This document shows, one piece after another, positions 11,301-26,300 of a DNA stretch of 64,000 nt. Origin of the DNA: Pieris napi (Eukaryota > Arthropoda > Insecta > Lepidoptera > Pieridae). The stretch spans positions 10,168,001 to 10,232,000 of the forward strand of contig NC_062245.1 of NCBI RefSeq assembly GCF_905475465.1. Reading direction: 5' to 3'. Both the position numbers and the translations under genes were made by a program. The notes under the pieces are model-generated. The model was not told where the DNA came from, did not search any database, and saw only the letters and a list, made by a program, of their open reading frames with translations. Within the stretch, counting starts at the first letter, position 1. Each line of letters begins with the position of its first letter.

Positions 11301-14300
11301 CATAACTTTTGATGTCCCTTGATAGCATTTTGACCTTTGAAGTTTCTGTAAATATATTTACGTCAAATTGGGCGGAAATCATAAATAATATACATTTTAA
11401 TGAGAAATACGTCGTACTATTAATGCGTACATTTTTAAAATTAAGAAATTAATATATGGTATTTATTTAACACTAGTGAACAGAGGCCGTGGGTTTAACT
11501 TCCGGCAATAATAAAGTTAATTAAAGAACGTCGCTTACTTTTAAAGGCCTTCGAAAAACAATATTTATTGAATTATGTAAATACTTATAATCAAATTCCA
11601 TGTAACGATGAACCTATTACTCGTGACTCAAATGCAATTTACATTAATTATGGGCAAAAGATGTTACATTAAAACAACAGATAAAATTATATAAATGTGC
11701 GTTTAAAATAATTTGATAATTTAGATACTTGTCGTCCAGCTCAATCATATAATACCTGCTATCTGATATCTAACTTAAGGGTATCGTAATTTAATAATTT
11801 GCAGACTATTAGATGTAATAATAAATGACATTCAAAAAAATAATAATCAAATGAATTTAACTAGTTACCTATACATAGTAAAACTGCTTCCCACCGTCGC
11901 TACTCTATATTTTTTTACGCTTTCACATCGCGCCTTCGAAAGTTTCTAAATAAAACATTGGTAAACCACCCGAGTTTAAAACCATACCTACATACATATA
12001 ATTAAAAGTCTTATGTCTTATGGTCCATATTTAGAAATAATACAACTCTCCAATTATCGCTATTATGCCACAAATTACAAAATACTGTGAGAAACACTGT
12101 ATGGTCATACATAATTAATGTTCTGGGCTGAAGCTAAGTTTGAATGTAAGCCAAGTGTTGCGGCCAAGGGTAGCCCTTGAGTGGTTGCATAACTTTGTAT
12201 TATAGCCTGCAGTACTCTTCATGACTCAATACTACATAGTATATAAGATTAATATCTATGCAAATGCAGGATATCAAAAGTATTTCCTGTTATCATTTTT
12301 AATTAGTATAATCTTTATGTTAGCCCAAAATTTTTAATTCAGCAGGATAAAGGTATTTTAATGGACTCTTAAACATGTTTTTTTATATAATAGGGGGGTA
12401 AACAAGCCTTCGGGACGCTCAAAAAAGGCAGTCAACGCAGCCCATAGACACCTATTTGAAGTGGGTGCGTTGCCGGCCTTTGAGGGAGGAGTATACTCGA
12501 ATTTTGAACATTTGGAGGTCGTATCTCTCAGGGAAGACCCCCACCGGGAGTCGAATCCACAGTTCGCTAGTTCGCAAAAGAAAATTCCTTGTGAAACGAA
12601 CTGTGGAAGACTTCCCCATCAAGGTGATGTTGGTGAAATTTAGAATTATCTTATTTATAACTTATGTACTAAAAGTAAGTAAAGTAACACTGAAGGAAAT
12701 TTTGCGACTTCGTTCGCATGAAAACAGGAAATTGCAATCCAAGTTTACGCGTAAAGCTATAAACAAAAATATTATTAATACCTATATTTAATAAACCTTG
12801 CTCTTATATCACTCTATAAAACAGCAATAAATTCGGTTACGTAGATAAAAGGTAAATAAGATTTCAGTTTATAGAAGACTGATGCAACTATTTTTATAAT
12901 TTGTTCCCATATATACCATATCTAAGTCTCACCCAAGGTGGTAAAGGCTAAACATTGATGTAAATATACCTATAATACTGTGTGACGACCTCCTGAGTCA
13001 TGTTTTTGGTGGAGTCCGGTTCCTCGACCCTCGCCAGCCCGAAGTCACAGATCTTGAGAACACAATTGCTGTTCACCAGCAGGTTGCCTGGCTTGATGTC
13101 TCTATGCAGGATTCTCGCCGAGTGTAGGTATTTTAAGCCTGAAAATGAAAACATGCAATAAGTGCTGGCTCTAAACGGTGGTTCATAGTTCATAGAAACA
13201 ATTGAATTAGCAAGTGATTGATCTCAAACACAATTTGAAAGCAAGATTCGAATGAGCTTGGTTTGGTTTCTTAGGGCATTTAATATTAAATTAAATTCAT
13301 GCCCAATTATTAAATATAAGCAAATCATAAAAGTAAACGTTAACTTCAGGGGTCAAAAACTTGACAAGAAAAATACGTTGAACTTGTTTGACTTTTAGAA
13401 CAGAGAAATACTTTGTGCAGATCAAAAACCCGGGCATAACCAGTTTCAACCCCTTTTAATTTTATAACTATAGAAAATGTAATAAAACTAATTTTTGTTA
13501 AATCGATATGTAAATTTATTTAATTATTTAAAACTAATTAAGTTATTGTTAGAAGTCAAGAACAAGTTTTGAAGATTTTTAATGTACCTAAATATTTTTC
13601 ACGTGTTAATTTACCTCTGATAAACCCTCTCAACTTTAGAAACATTTAAATTTATTTTCTCCGATAAACAAGGCATCGGAATCAGCGTTGATAGGGATTT
13701 AACAAATATCAAATTGGATCGGATGTTTGTGATCCGGTCATTTTTACATTATACGATTTTATTTATAAGAAATGTTCTAACAGACGTTTCGGAAATGGTC
13801 CTTCTGTATTCTGTACTTTTTCTATTACCTTATTTCGAAATAATTTCTATTCCGGTTTTGGTTCTATAATAAAACAATACATTGCGTAACGTCAATTGTC
13901 AATTTTAACGTTATACTAAACTGCATACTGTTCAAAACTGCTTTGTGACTGCGCCCAGTTTGAAATAATAAAAATACATTTTGCAAACGATAATCCGGTT
14001 AAAACTGGATTCGTATGGCGCTATGTAGATTTTTAGAGTACTATTCTTGTGTTGTGTTGTGTGTTGTTGTGTTGTGTGTTTGTTATTTTAAACATAAACG
14101 ATACGATGACAAAATGTATAGGAAAGATTATTTGAAAGGCTTGATAAGAAAAATCTTAAATAGATAAAAAGTATGTTATCAAAACATTCCCATTGATACA
14201 CTAGGGAGTCTTGGTGTGTTAGGCCCCGCAGGCTCAAGGTACGGCCTAAGGCCACATCAGGGGGCTTAGTCATAAAGCCTTACTAGTAGTGTATGTAGAA

Positions 14301-17300
14301 TTTATAGAAAGTCGAAAACTAAATTTGTATGAAATAGTTCGTCTCGACAAATGTTCTATCACTTGAAGATTTTTTAGATACTTCACTTAATGGAACTTCT
14401 TAATGCTTTAATTAGAGCAAATTTTTAGAATGTCAATTGTTTCAGAAAAGTATATTACGGTCCATATTTTAAAACACGAATCAATGTGAACTTTATCTCC
14501 AGCCCTCTCAAACTACTTCTCAACTTGGTGCACCTACAATCAAATCCGCTGTATCTATAAACTCTACGTAACTACTAAACAATCACATTTTAATTTTCAG
14601 TTTTATGACGTGAATAGCACAGGAGTCCCCAAAGCCCCGAATGGACGAGTTCGTTCCGTTTTACTGCGCGCGATAATAGATGCAAAACCGCAACACAGGA
14701 GAGACTTGCTAATTCTTACTTGCTGGAGATGTATTTAAATAAATTCGTTTTATAATAGTAGAGTCTTACAAAACAGGAAAGGGTACAATTGTTATCAAAT
14801 ATCTATTAAGATTATTGTGTTACTTTTGCAACGTAATACTAATCGATATCATATATTATGCCTTATTGATTAATAATGTTGATTATACTTCCACATATTA
14901 TCACTTTACAAAGAAAGATTTTTCGTTTCTCGTTTTGTATACCTATTTACCATACAGATGTAGGATTAAGAACGTGAATCAACCGGTAGTAGGTGAGCTA
15001 GCAACTTTCTTGTTTTTTTTAATAGGCAAATAGGTGATGAACCTTTTGTTCCTGACCTCGACTTTTTGAGTCTAAGGAACACCGCTAGGGCGAGCGTTAT
15101 ATGCGCACAAATACAGAAAAGTACATTGGTGCACAGCCGGGTTTCAAACCTACGACCTCAGAAATGTCGCATGCTGAATCCAATAAAGCCCATAAAAATT
15201 AAATTGTCTACTTAGTTCCTATGAAATAGTTACGGTTGGGTCTTTACACATACCTACATGGCTGTGTGTAATGAAATAATCAAATAAACCATTATGTAGT
15301 CTGTTATCACAACTGCATTTCTTCATACAAATAGAAAGCTCTGGCAGCTGCATAAATAGAATTGTTTGAATATTATCCTCCAATACTATTTAACTTTAAC
15401 AACTTTGACTTCACAAGTGCTACAACAACAACAGTCATTAATAATTTTAATCACCACTTAAATGAGACTTCTTTAACGTCTTAATTGTTTTTTTTCCATT
15501 TTTTTTAATAATACAGACAATATAGACCAGTGCAGATAAAAATTAAAAACCAAAAACTTGGTTTTTGAATTTTTCACATAAATTTTGAGGTTATGTGAAA
15601 AATGTGTGAATACAAAAGTTTTAGATCTTTTTATTACCTACAACTTTGCCATTTAACTTTCTTCGATAGGACTTTTAGTTTTGCCGGAAATCGAGATAAA
15701 CCGTTTTTTACCCTTAAAACTCCCCCCCCCCCCCCCCTTCCCCTTCCCGACCTCAGATCGCCCGTAAATTATTTTTCCTTTCATTTTTATAATATTCTCC
15801 TCCTTTTCCAATAGGTTTCATTCTACTATTATTTTTTTAGGTTTCAAAAATTATCGGCACTGGTCTAATATGTGACGGTGCAACACAAATTGGTAACAAT
15901 ATCTCCGTCCACCGAAGTGTCAATCATTACGATACTACATATAGACCAGTGCAGATAGCCTTTAAAATAAATAAAAAGTGAAAAAAATTACAGTAGGATG
16001 AAACCCATTAGAAAAGGAGGGGAATATGATCAAAATGAAAGGAAAAATAAATTACGGTCGATCTGAGGTCGGGAAGGGGTAGGGGGGGGAGGTTTAAGGC
16101 TAAAAAACGGTTTATCTCGATTTCCGGCAAAACTAAAAGTCCTATCGAAGAAAGTTAAATGGCAAAGTTGTAGGTAATAAAAAGATCTAAAACTTTTGTA
16201 TTCACACATTTTTCACATAACCTCAAAATTTATGTGAAAAATTCAAAAAACCAAGTTTTTGGTTTTTAATTTTTATCTTTTACAAAAATATTTTTTTTTT
16301 AACGAAATTTGGTGAAAACTTACCTTTCTATGTCCCAAATACGCTGTAATTTATTTGATTAAAAATATTTATTTTTTCACCTTATTTTGAATTAATATCG
16401 AAAAAATACCCTAATTTTCAATCGAAAATTCTGACGTCAAAATTTAAGCTTTTTTCAAAAAGTTGATGTGCTTTCAGTTCGTTGAAATCTCTACTTTCCT
16501 ATGATAAAAAAATATATATATATTACCATAGTAAATCTTCTCAGAAAACGCAAAAAATCGTATGCAGTAACGCCCAGACTTGTCACCCCCTTCCTTACTT
16601 CTCTATGAATCTTCTTTAAATTATAATCAGATGCCTATTTATTACTATTTTAAGATAACTTATATATACCTGAGTGACCTAAAAAAAAAATTAGCCTTTA
16701 GATGGGCTAAAATTTTCGTATTTCATAGAGAAGTAAGGAAGTGGATGACAGGTCTGGGCGTTACTGCATACGATTTTTTGCGTTTTCTGAGAAGATTTAC
16801 TATGGTAACATATATATATATTTTTTTACCATAGGAAAGTAGAGATTTCAACGAACTGAAAGCACACCAACTTTTTGAAAAAAGCTTAAATTTTGACGTC
16901 AGAATTTTCGATTGAAAATTAGACTGTTTTTTCGATATTAATACAAAATAAAAATAGGTAAAAAAACTTTTTAAGTTAAACGGTTTTATGTTAAACATAC
17001 ATTGCAATGTTTAAGATAAATGTACTAAAAACCAAAAAATAATAAAATAGATACAGTCGTGGGAATTATAAACATATGCATAGACTAGACTAAAATAAAA
17101 CCGTGGGGCACGTCAATTGTCTACAAATTATCGACTTAATGTGCGATAGAAGAATCGTTTAATTCGTCGTTAAAATAGGCAGTTGGCCCGCAGACGGTCA
17201 GGAAATTACTTACTATTTTCTTGCTCATGGAAATTCCAATAGTTATACACTCCATGTAAATAAAAGAGATGTTTCAACTAGTTTATCGTTGGACATTCAC

Positions 17301-20300
17301 ACTGCTGGCTGGCGAGGAATCGTTTCACTGCTCGTAGTTTGTCTTTAATCGACAAAACATATGATAAAAGTACTACTCGCTCACCACTATGAAACCCTAA
17401 AACTCGCTTATAATCGAGCTTGCTAGCTTGTTTCCACATTCTAGCCCTACTTATCACACGTCCATCGTTGTCGGTTGAACAACTGCCTAATTATAGTGTA
17501 ACATTACAAAACAAACATTTTAATCAACGATTGTAGACAATTGACGTGCCCTACGGTTTTATTTTAGTCTAGTCTATGCATATGTTTATAATTCCCACGA
17601 CTGTATCTATTTTATTATTTTTTGGTTTTTAGTACATTTATCTTAAACATTGCAATGTATGTTTAACATAAAACCGTTTAACTTAAAAAGTTTTTTTACC
17701 TATTTTTATTTTCTAGTTTTTAGTTTTTATTTCGCATTCTGTTTAATTCATTTAGTGCTTCATTATTGCAAGGTTCCTTGCCCGTTAGTTTATATAAATA
17801 AATCAATTCTATAATATAAATATAATATATATTTAATAAATAAAATAGATACAGTTTTTAATATAATGTTATATATATATATCTATAATATATATTTATA
17901 TATTATATAATATTTATTTATTTTTATTTTATTTATTTAGTTTATTGTATTGTCACCAAAATCCAAAGTGTATACAAAATTTCAGATTAATCGGTTGACA
18001 GGAAGAGGGTGAAATTTGAATTACTAAATTTGACCCAAGAATAAAACAAACGGGGTGAGCTAAATAAAACCGTTTAATAAGGTGAACAAATAAATATTTT
18101 TAATCAAATAAATTACAGTGTATTTGGGACATAGAAAGGTAAGTTTTCACCAAATTTCGTTAAAAAAAAAATATTTTTGTTAAAGATAAAAATAAAAAAC
18201 CAAAAACTTGGTTTTTTGAATTTTTCACATAAATTTTGAGGTTATGTGAAAAATTTGTGAATACAAAAGTTTTAGATCTTTTTATTACCTACAACTTTGC
18301 CATTTAACTTTCTTCGATAGGACTTTTAGTTTTGCCGGAAATCGAGATAAACCGTTGTTTACCCTTAAACCTCCCCCCCCCCCCCCTACCCCTTCCCGAC
18401 CTCAGATCGACCGTAATTTATTTTTCCTTTCATTTTGATCATATTCCCCTCCTTTTCTAATGGGTTTCATCCTACTGTAATTTTGTTTGGTTTCAAAAAT
18501 TATCGGCACTGGTCTAATATTATAATATTTAAAAACAAAATTTTCTACCAGAACTTAATACTAATTTCTTGAATTTTATTTCAAAAATTAAATTAATATA
18601 TATCATTCTCACTTATCAATATTGTAAAGCTCTCGTTTATTTCATATTAAAATACTAAACACAAATGCTAAGTAAAGTAAAAAACATTTTAAAGTTTATT
18701 ACAACTTCACATCTTCGGCGTTAGACAAATCGCCGAGATTCCGTAAGTCTAGACTGCATAATTCATACTTCTTTATAATAACAGTTTCCTATAAAAGCGT
18801 TTAGTATCTTATTTATAAAATAAATCAATCTTGTTATATAAAACAAGGAATCACGGTAATATTGTGTTTATTGACTTGGTTGCGAAGTCTTCTTTTAAAC
18901 ATGTTAAGTTTTATAATGTAGATTAATATAATAATCTATTTTTGTAATTAAATACATGTATTATACATAATGGGAATAGGAAGACGATCCCCCATTTCTG
19001 TCGCTCGACATATCTCATTCCCATTCATAATCTAATTCAATCCTAATGCATTTTTGGTCAGCCATACCAGCTTTAGTTTGTTTCCAAATAGCAATATTTT
19101 TCACTAAACATAGGACTGGCAAATCTTCGTAACCCCTTACGGCCAAACCCATCGGTCGGTCCTGACACTTGATTTATTAATAAATCCTAAAAAAGTAAAA
19201 TCGTATTTCAGACCATAAACAAACATTTTTTTTTAGTTTAATGTAGTTTTACTTAGTATATTTAGTGTTACATGTACACAAATAATTTTGACGTGATAAC
19301 GTCTTTAAAATCGTTTTAGTCGGGTGACATGTTCAGAAACTTGTGTCACACCAAAACCTCACGAGCGCGATCGCAGGTATAACGAGAGAGAGACGGACCG
19401 ATCTCCCGTCTCATCTCGAGCGCTGCCAGTCATTCCGTGAATGTATGAAGAAAAATGTATATCATAGTCGAATAAGTAAACTTGTCATTTTACACCCGAA
19501 ATTTATCATCAAAAGTGTGAATAAAACGATAGATGTAATTTAAAATTTGAAAAAATTGTTATCTTCATTAATTCCTTACTTCCCAAAAACTTATATCACC
19601 AATAAGACGTTATCATTATATACAAACCAACTACAAGGAATGATTAACGCTCTACACGAAGAAAGTCGTAAAGTGGGCTTGGAAATCAACCTAACAAAAA
19701 CTAACGTCATGACGAACCATACTGAAAGACCAATATACCTGGAAAACTCACCCCTAACATATGTAAACGCCTACATTTACCTGGGAAAGCAAATTTCATT
19801 TAGCCAAAAAAACAACGAACAAGAAGTAGAGAGAAGAATCAACATCACATGGAAAAAGTTCTGGAGCTTCAAAGAAATACTCAAAAGTAAAATGACTATA
19901 CGAATGAAAACGAAAGTTATGAACACCTGCCTACTGCCCTCATTAACATACGCCTGCCAAACTTGGAAATTTACTAGAAAAGTAAAAAATAAAATTATAT
20001 CCAGCCAAAGGAGTATGGAGAGGAGCATTCTGAAAATAAGGAAAATCCAAAAGATCCGCCACACTCATATAAGACAGAAAACTCAAGCCATTGACGCCCT
20101 CAATTACTCACAAAAGCTCAAATGGCGATGGGCGGGTCACGTAGCGAGGCTAAGCGATAATAGATGGACAAGAGAGACAACACAATGGACAGGCCCACTA
20201 GGACAAAGAAAGAGAGGAAGACCAAAAGCACGCTGGGTAGACGACATCACAAAAGTGGCAGGCACTCATTGGTTACGAGCGGCAGAGAACAGAGAATACT

Positions 20301-23300
20301 GGTCTTCTCTGGAGGAGGCCTTTACCTTTCATGGAGAGGGTTCTTGCTAAAAAAAACATTAAATTAAGTATTGTTATGAAATTGTAATACTTATAGAAAG
20401 CAAGAAATAAAAGGCTTTTTATTTTTATTTTATTTTTATTTATTTATTATAAGACGTTATCACGTAAACATCTCGATCGTAAACCTACTTTACAAACAAC
20501 CAATATTTTTTTTTAGTTTTTTTAATTAATTATTTATGCACTTCCAGTACTTTACCCTCAGTTAATGTTTCTTTAATGATTTTTTTATGCCGACTACGCA
20601 CTGCGAGCTCTTTGGCATTGCGAGTGTGGCATGGCAGAGATCTAATGCAAGATGTATTTATCGCAGTGTTCAGCGTGCGACTCTCATACCTGAGGTCGCA
20701 GTTTCCATCCCTGACTGTGCACCAATGGATTTTCTTTCTATGTGCGCATTTAAAATTCGCGCGAACGGTGAAGGAAAACATCATGAGGAAACCGGCTTGC
20801 CTTAGAACTTAATAGTCGACGGCGTGTCAGGCACAGGAGACTGCGCCTATTAGATTGACAAATGATTACGAACCAGATACTAAAATCTGAGGCAAAGACC
20901 GAAGAAGAAGAAGAAAGGGTTGTAGCGCCACTGATTTTAATAGGTATTTAAGCATCATATTATATAGGCTGGTAGAAAATATTTGGCCGTCAGATTCCCC
21001 GCTCATAAATATTAGATGCCGACGGTAGCTTTATTGTGTTTATCAAAATCCGTTGCTCTAAGTTTCCGTCGAGCGTGATAAAAATCTTGCGATGGTGTTT
21101 CGCATTGACATAACTTTATGTTAAAATATATTGAAGAAAAATGTTTATGAAGTCGCCGCTTATGGTCTTATAACTCCGAGGTGTTGGTGAAAAATACTCG
21201 ACTCTTTTAAATGTCTAACAAGTTAATTTATTGCAAAACCTTGTTAGTGTACATATTTTTATAGAACAGGAGGCAAACGGGTAGAAGGCTCACGAGAATA
21301 GGTCGTAAAGTATATTTTATACCGTTATGGCGTAGCAAGTTAAATACTTACAATATAGTATTGGTGAAATTGCAATGCGGAAATTTTATTTCTAGTACAC
21401 AAACATGAATTCCAGACGCAAAAAACAGTACAATATTAAATGAAGCTGTATAATTTCTATACATCAAGTAAAACTTCTTTTTTTAGATACGTCGAATTGA
21501 TTTAATAACTGAGTTTTATAAGTCAAGCAATTTGTTGAAGATAAGTAATTGTACTATTTTGTGTAACTAAAGTAATCGTGTTTCTTTTCATCGTACTATA
21601 TACACGATGTGATAGAAAGAGACGAGTAGGTACCAATAAAGTTCTTTAACCAATTGATTCATCTCATAGACAAATTATATGATTATAAACAGATCTTCAA
21701 CCAGCATTGGTCGACCTGTTTATAGCAAGGCTTCAAAAGGCTACATTGACTACCACTATATATATCTATTACGCAAGTAGTATCATTATTGTATCATCAC
21801 TTTTTTCATACAAATCCTATCAATTTCATTTGTTTCTCTCCAGTCTACCGATATTTATGCCTGAATAAATATTCCTGCTCCAGAGAACGTGGGAGTCACG
21901 TGGCCTTGGTAGATGTTGGATCTGCGCACGTTTTTGTACTTGATTGATCTAAATAAGTCAGCTCAATGGATAACCTGCCTATGAATATTCTACTTAAACA
22001 TTTTTTTCAGCTTTTACTATAGAATTGATAAGACCTGTTCGTTAAGCTCTGGTACTCTTTCACTTAACTTAGCCATACCGATCCCGAATTTTCATTTCTC
22101 TATGTGATGTCGTAACCTTGGCCTTACGTGGTACCAAATCAAGATTGAAATTTCGATCTTTGGAGCTGCGAAGTATCGACGGTCGATTTGACCTCGTGAC
22201 TCTGCGGTCGTGTTTGACGATCTTGAGACAGCTTGAGACTGTCTCATTGTAGTATGAGAAATACGAAATTGATAAGCACCTGCTATTCCCACATTAACAC
22301 ACTATAATACCTTCTAAACGAAATAAAGAGTCGGCCTGGGGAACAATATTATGTTAGGGACACTGAACATTAAATGAGTTTATTGAAAGTTCTTTTCGTC
22401 CGTTCCTTGATTTGAGAACTGGCAGTAAATTTGACTTTATTGACGTTCATAAGTGTATATACGTTACCTAAATGAATAAATGATTTTGAATTTGAATTAA
22501 CCAATATCTATAACTGTTGTAAAGTATTACGATAGAGGCTTATATGATAACAAAATATTTATAAATTTAGCATACAATTGGGCCTAAATATGCAATTTAA
22601 ATTACTAATATACGCCGTCACACTCGTTTGTTCCATTTAAATTCGGTTGACTGCAATGGAAATAGCGTTTGGATAGATTGTTTGAAATTCGCAACACATT
22701 TTATTCTGTTTATCCATTTACAATCTAGAGTACGACACAAAAAGGTACTGTTGCAATGGAACAATTACAAAACATTTATGTCACTACTGTTAATGTAATC
22801 GCAGGATGTCTTTGTAAATATGATTTGCATTATGTACTAATAAGTCTTATACGACTTGTGTTTGATTAGTTGGAACACAGACTACTTTTTCTTTAAAAAA
22901 AAATTGTTTTAAACACGCACCATGTTCCACTGAATATGTTATCTAGTTACGCATAACACAGGGGATAGTGTGGAGAATAGCAATAGACAATTTTGTCACA
23001 ACCATATTTCTGTCATGAATAAAGATTTTATTATTTTTGTTATACGTTTTTTAATAGCACTGTTGGTGTTAAACCTCATATCCATCTGTCATCCCAGAGG
23101 TTGTAGGTTTACTGTGCACCTATGGACTTTATCTGTGTATTGCGTTAACGGATTTAACGCATGTGCGGTGAAGGAAAACATCGTGAGGAATTCGGTGTGT
23201 GTCAGGCACAAAAGGCTGATCATCTACTTGCCTATTAGAAAAATCTTTTTAATAATTCATTCATTTTTTTGACGTTCATTTATAGTTCCCTAGCCTTTCT

Positions 23301-26300
23301 CTGACAAGGGACCATCAAATGACTCACAGAAGACTTAATTTTTGTGCATCGAAATACAATACAATTTAAAATGCATCAAAAATTAATGTTTGTCAAGGTG
23401 TCACCTTAGTATTTCATCCCCAACATGTAATAAAAGAGCTTTCGCATTTTGTTAACCAGTAATTTTGCATTATTTGACGCAAGTAATACTTGTTCAAAAT
23501 ATTTTTATAAATGCCTAAGACAACTGAACCCAACATCCAAATTAATTTAAACATTTTCGAGCACGTGCTATGCGCATGTCGCAATAAACATTGCTGGTTT
23601 AATTCAGGTTCAGCAACACAAAACCCAAGTATTTCCGCAAGGTATGTTAGACATGCGGCGTCTACACTTGACGAACTGGTGGTTGCATTATCTGAAGAAT
23701 GTAGGTAAAAACCGGTAACGTTAATTGTATAGAAATTCCTGCTAAAACTGGTATCTTGTCTACGTAGGATAGGGAATGTATCAAATTTACCTAGAGCTTT
23801 ATAATTCCTTTCTGATATATACGTATATTTATCAGTGCTTCGTAGCTTAGTGATGCACATGGCATATAAGCCGGAAGTCCTGGGTTCATAGGCCAATGCT
23901 GATGTGGTGCACACTAATATGGATGAAAGAAATAAATAATGAAAGAGAATTAAACGTGTATTCCAAGCCTCAAGAGCAGTGTTGGCCTAGTTGCTTCAGC
24001 GTGCGACTCTCATACCTGAGGTCGTAGGTTCGATCCCCGGCTGTGCACCAATGGACTTTCGTGAAGGAAAACATCGTGAGGAAACCGACATGTCTTAGAC
24101 CCAAAAAGTCGACGGCGTGTGTCAGGCACTGGAGGCTGATCACCTACTTGCCTATTAGATTTAAAAATGATCATGAAACAGATTCAGAAATCTGAGGCAA
24201 GACCTAAAGAGGTTGTACCCCCATTGATTTATATTCCAAGCCTCGATGTTAAATTTAATTTTGCGCATTCTTTACGTACTATCAAGCTTTAAGAATTCTT
24301 TGTCATGTTAATTCGCCAAGTATCAAGGACAAAACATGGGTTTACGGGTTTAACTATTTCACAGAATCTCAAAGTCTTTAACAGCCATCCAAATAACTGA
24401 AGCCTCCAATTAAAATTTAGAAGCCTTCACGCGTCATTTCCTATCGCCTTTTATACACCTATTAAATCTTATTTATCAGTGACATATTCTTATTCAAAAT
24501 AACCTCAAAACCCCAAGTTTCGTTAAGCACGTCCGAACAAATTAACAACAACTCAGTGCCTCGGCTTAATTTCCCTTCGGGTTTTCACCTAACTTTAAGT
24601 GTGTATGGAAAATGAGTGTCCTTTTGTTAGATTCAACATCATAAAGTCATCAACGGAGTTTTAGTTTAAAATTAACAACGCAATTATATGAAATGCAAGT
24701 GTAATAAGCTAAGCAATTATTGCATTAAATAATCACAGTCACATGATATGATAAATTAAACAATTGTTAATATTATGTTAGTCAGTCCTTTTTTTTTAAA
24801 AGACAATTCACACCAATTGACCGAGTCCCATGCTAAGCTGGTGAAGCTTGTGTTATGGGTACTAGGCAACGGATATACATACAAATTATAGATAGACATA
24901 TAAATACATATTTAAACACCCAAGACCTAAGCACAATACCAAATGCTCATCACATCGATGTTCGTCTCAGCCGGGGATCGAACCCGGGACCCATGGATTC
25001 GCAGTCAGGGATACTAACCACTAGACCAATGAGTCGTCTAATAAAATCTACATAAAGTTTGTTTCAGTTTAGTAGAATTTTTTTTTATGAAACCGGGCAG
25101 GAGGTGATGTTAAGTGATAGGCGCCGCTCATGGACACTCTCGATGCCAGAAGGCTCTCTTTTCTTGAAGGAGTCTAAGGCGAATTGGTTCGGAAATACTT
25201 GGGCAGCTGGTTCCACATAGTGGTGGTGCGCGGCAGAAACTGCCTTAAAAACATTTAAGACACCCCTCACACACACGTACCTACAGTTTTATAAATTATT
25301 TATTACACACATGTTAAGCACCAATACGATATATAAAGTTCTTTACAACACAAAATAATTTTGTATCGATGTCGAATGTTTTATCGTTTTAAAAAAAGTT
25401 TCTCAATCGATCAGAATGTTTTTTGGTATGTTGCTCGATTAGTTATACCTGGACCCATTTGTACGTTTGATCCCCATGATCATTAGTCTATAATCTGATA
25501 AAAATCTTGAAAACATCAATTTTATTACTAGACGTGAATTTACTTCCAAACAGCACAATTTGCTTCTTTATAAAGCTTTTATATTTAAATAATGATAAGA
25601 ACAAATTTTAAAGACAAAATACTGTATCTCCAAGCACTTTATTGGTTATGATTGTGGTGAATAGCAGCGTCTTTTTGGAGAATAGTGATGTCTATAGAGG
25701 GATTTAATTGAATGTATTAAGTAATCATTTCCTGTTGCGCCTCTTACTATCAGTATGACACTTCTTTGGGTATACCACAAACGAGTGTAGAAAAGTTCGT
25801 ATATTAAAATGATATATGCGCATTCATATGAACTGCATGAGGTTATTCTTTACAGTATATAGACGAGATGAACAATGATAATGAAGATTATTAACATGTA
25901 AAAGGCAAATATATTATAGCAATAATAGTAAGAAAATTTTGATATTGGAAAATGGCCATGAGATTTTAAAACACGATTGAAAACAGTGGGTATTACGATG
26001 CCTTCACCACTCGTTTAGTACTTTTATTGGCTGAATCAATCGAATTATCGCCGCGCGCGTACATTTTTCGTGATTCGCATACAGTTAAAATCTATTATAA
26101 CGACATCGTATTGACTACACTGTGTATATTTGGTCGTAAAAGCCGATAGTCGTAACAACCGATGACGTTGTTATTAAGTACCTAATAAAATAGAATTCAG
26201 CCGGGACCTTTGATTTGGGTCAATATGACCGGTATGTTGTTCTAAACGATGTCGTCGTTTTAACTGTAATAATTTAAAAGAAGTTTAATTTGGTAGATAC

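Noticed and set aside
12456..12791. 111-codon + strand frame
   Set aside because: It begins inside a dispersed repeat and runs into AT-rich sequence; no domain.
14047..14088. Possible interstitial telomere repeat
   Set aside because: The unit is GTGTT/GTGTGTT, not TTAGG or its complement.
16580..17007. Frames of 84 and 94 codons within the fold-back element
   Set aside because: They arise from palindrome arms read on opposite strands; no similarity to transposases.
24961..25038. Possible tRNA gene (A and B boxes on the - strand)
   Set aside because: The sequence continues as a repeat with a second copy at 63321-63549 and ends in an A tail, so it is a SINE.
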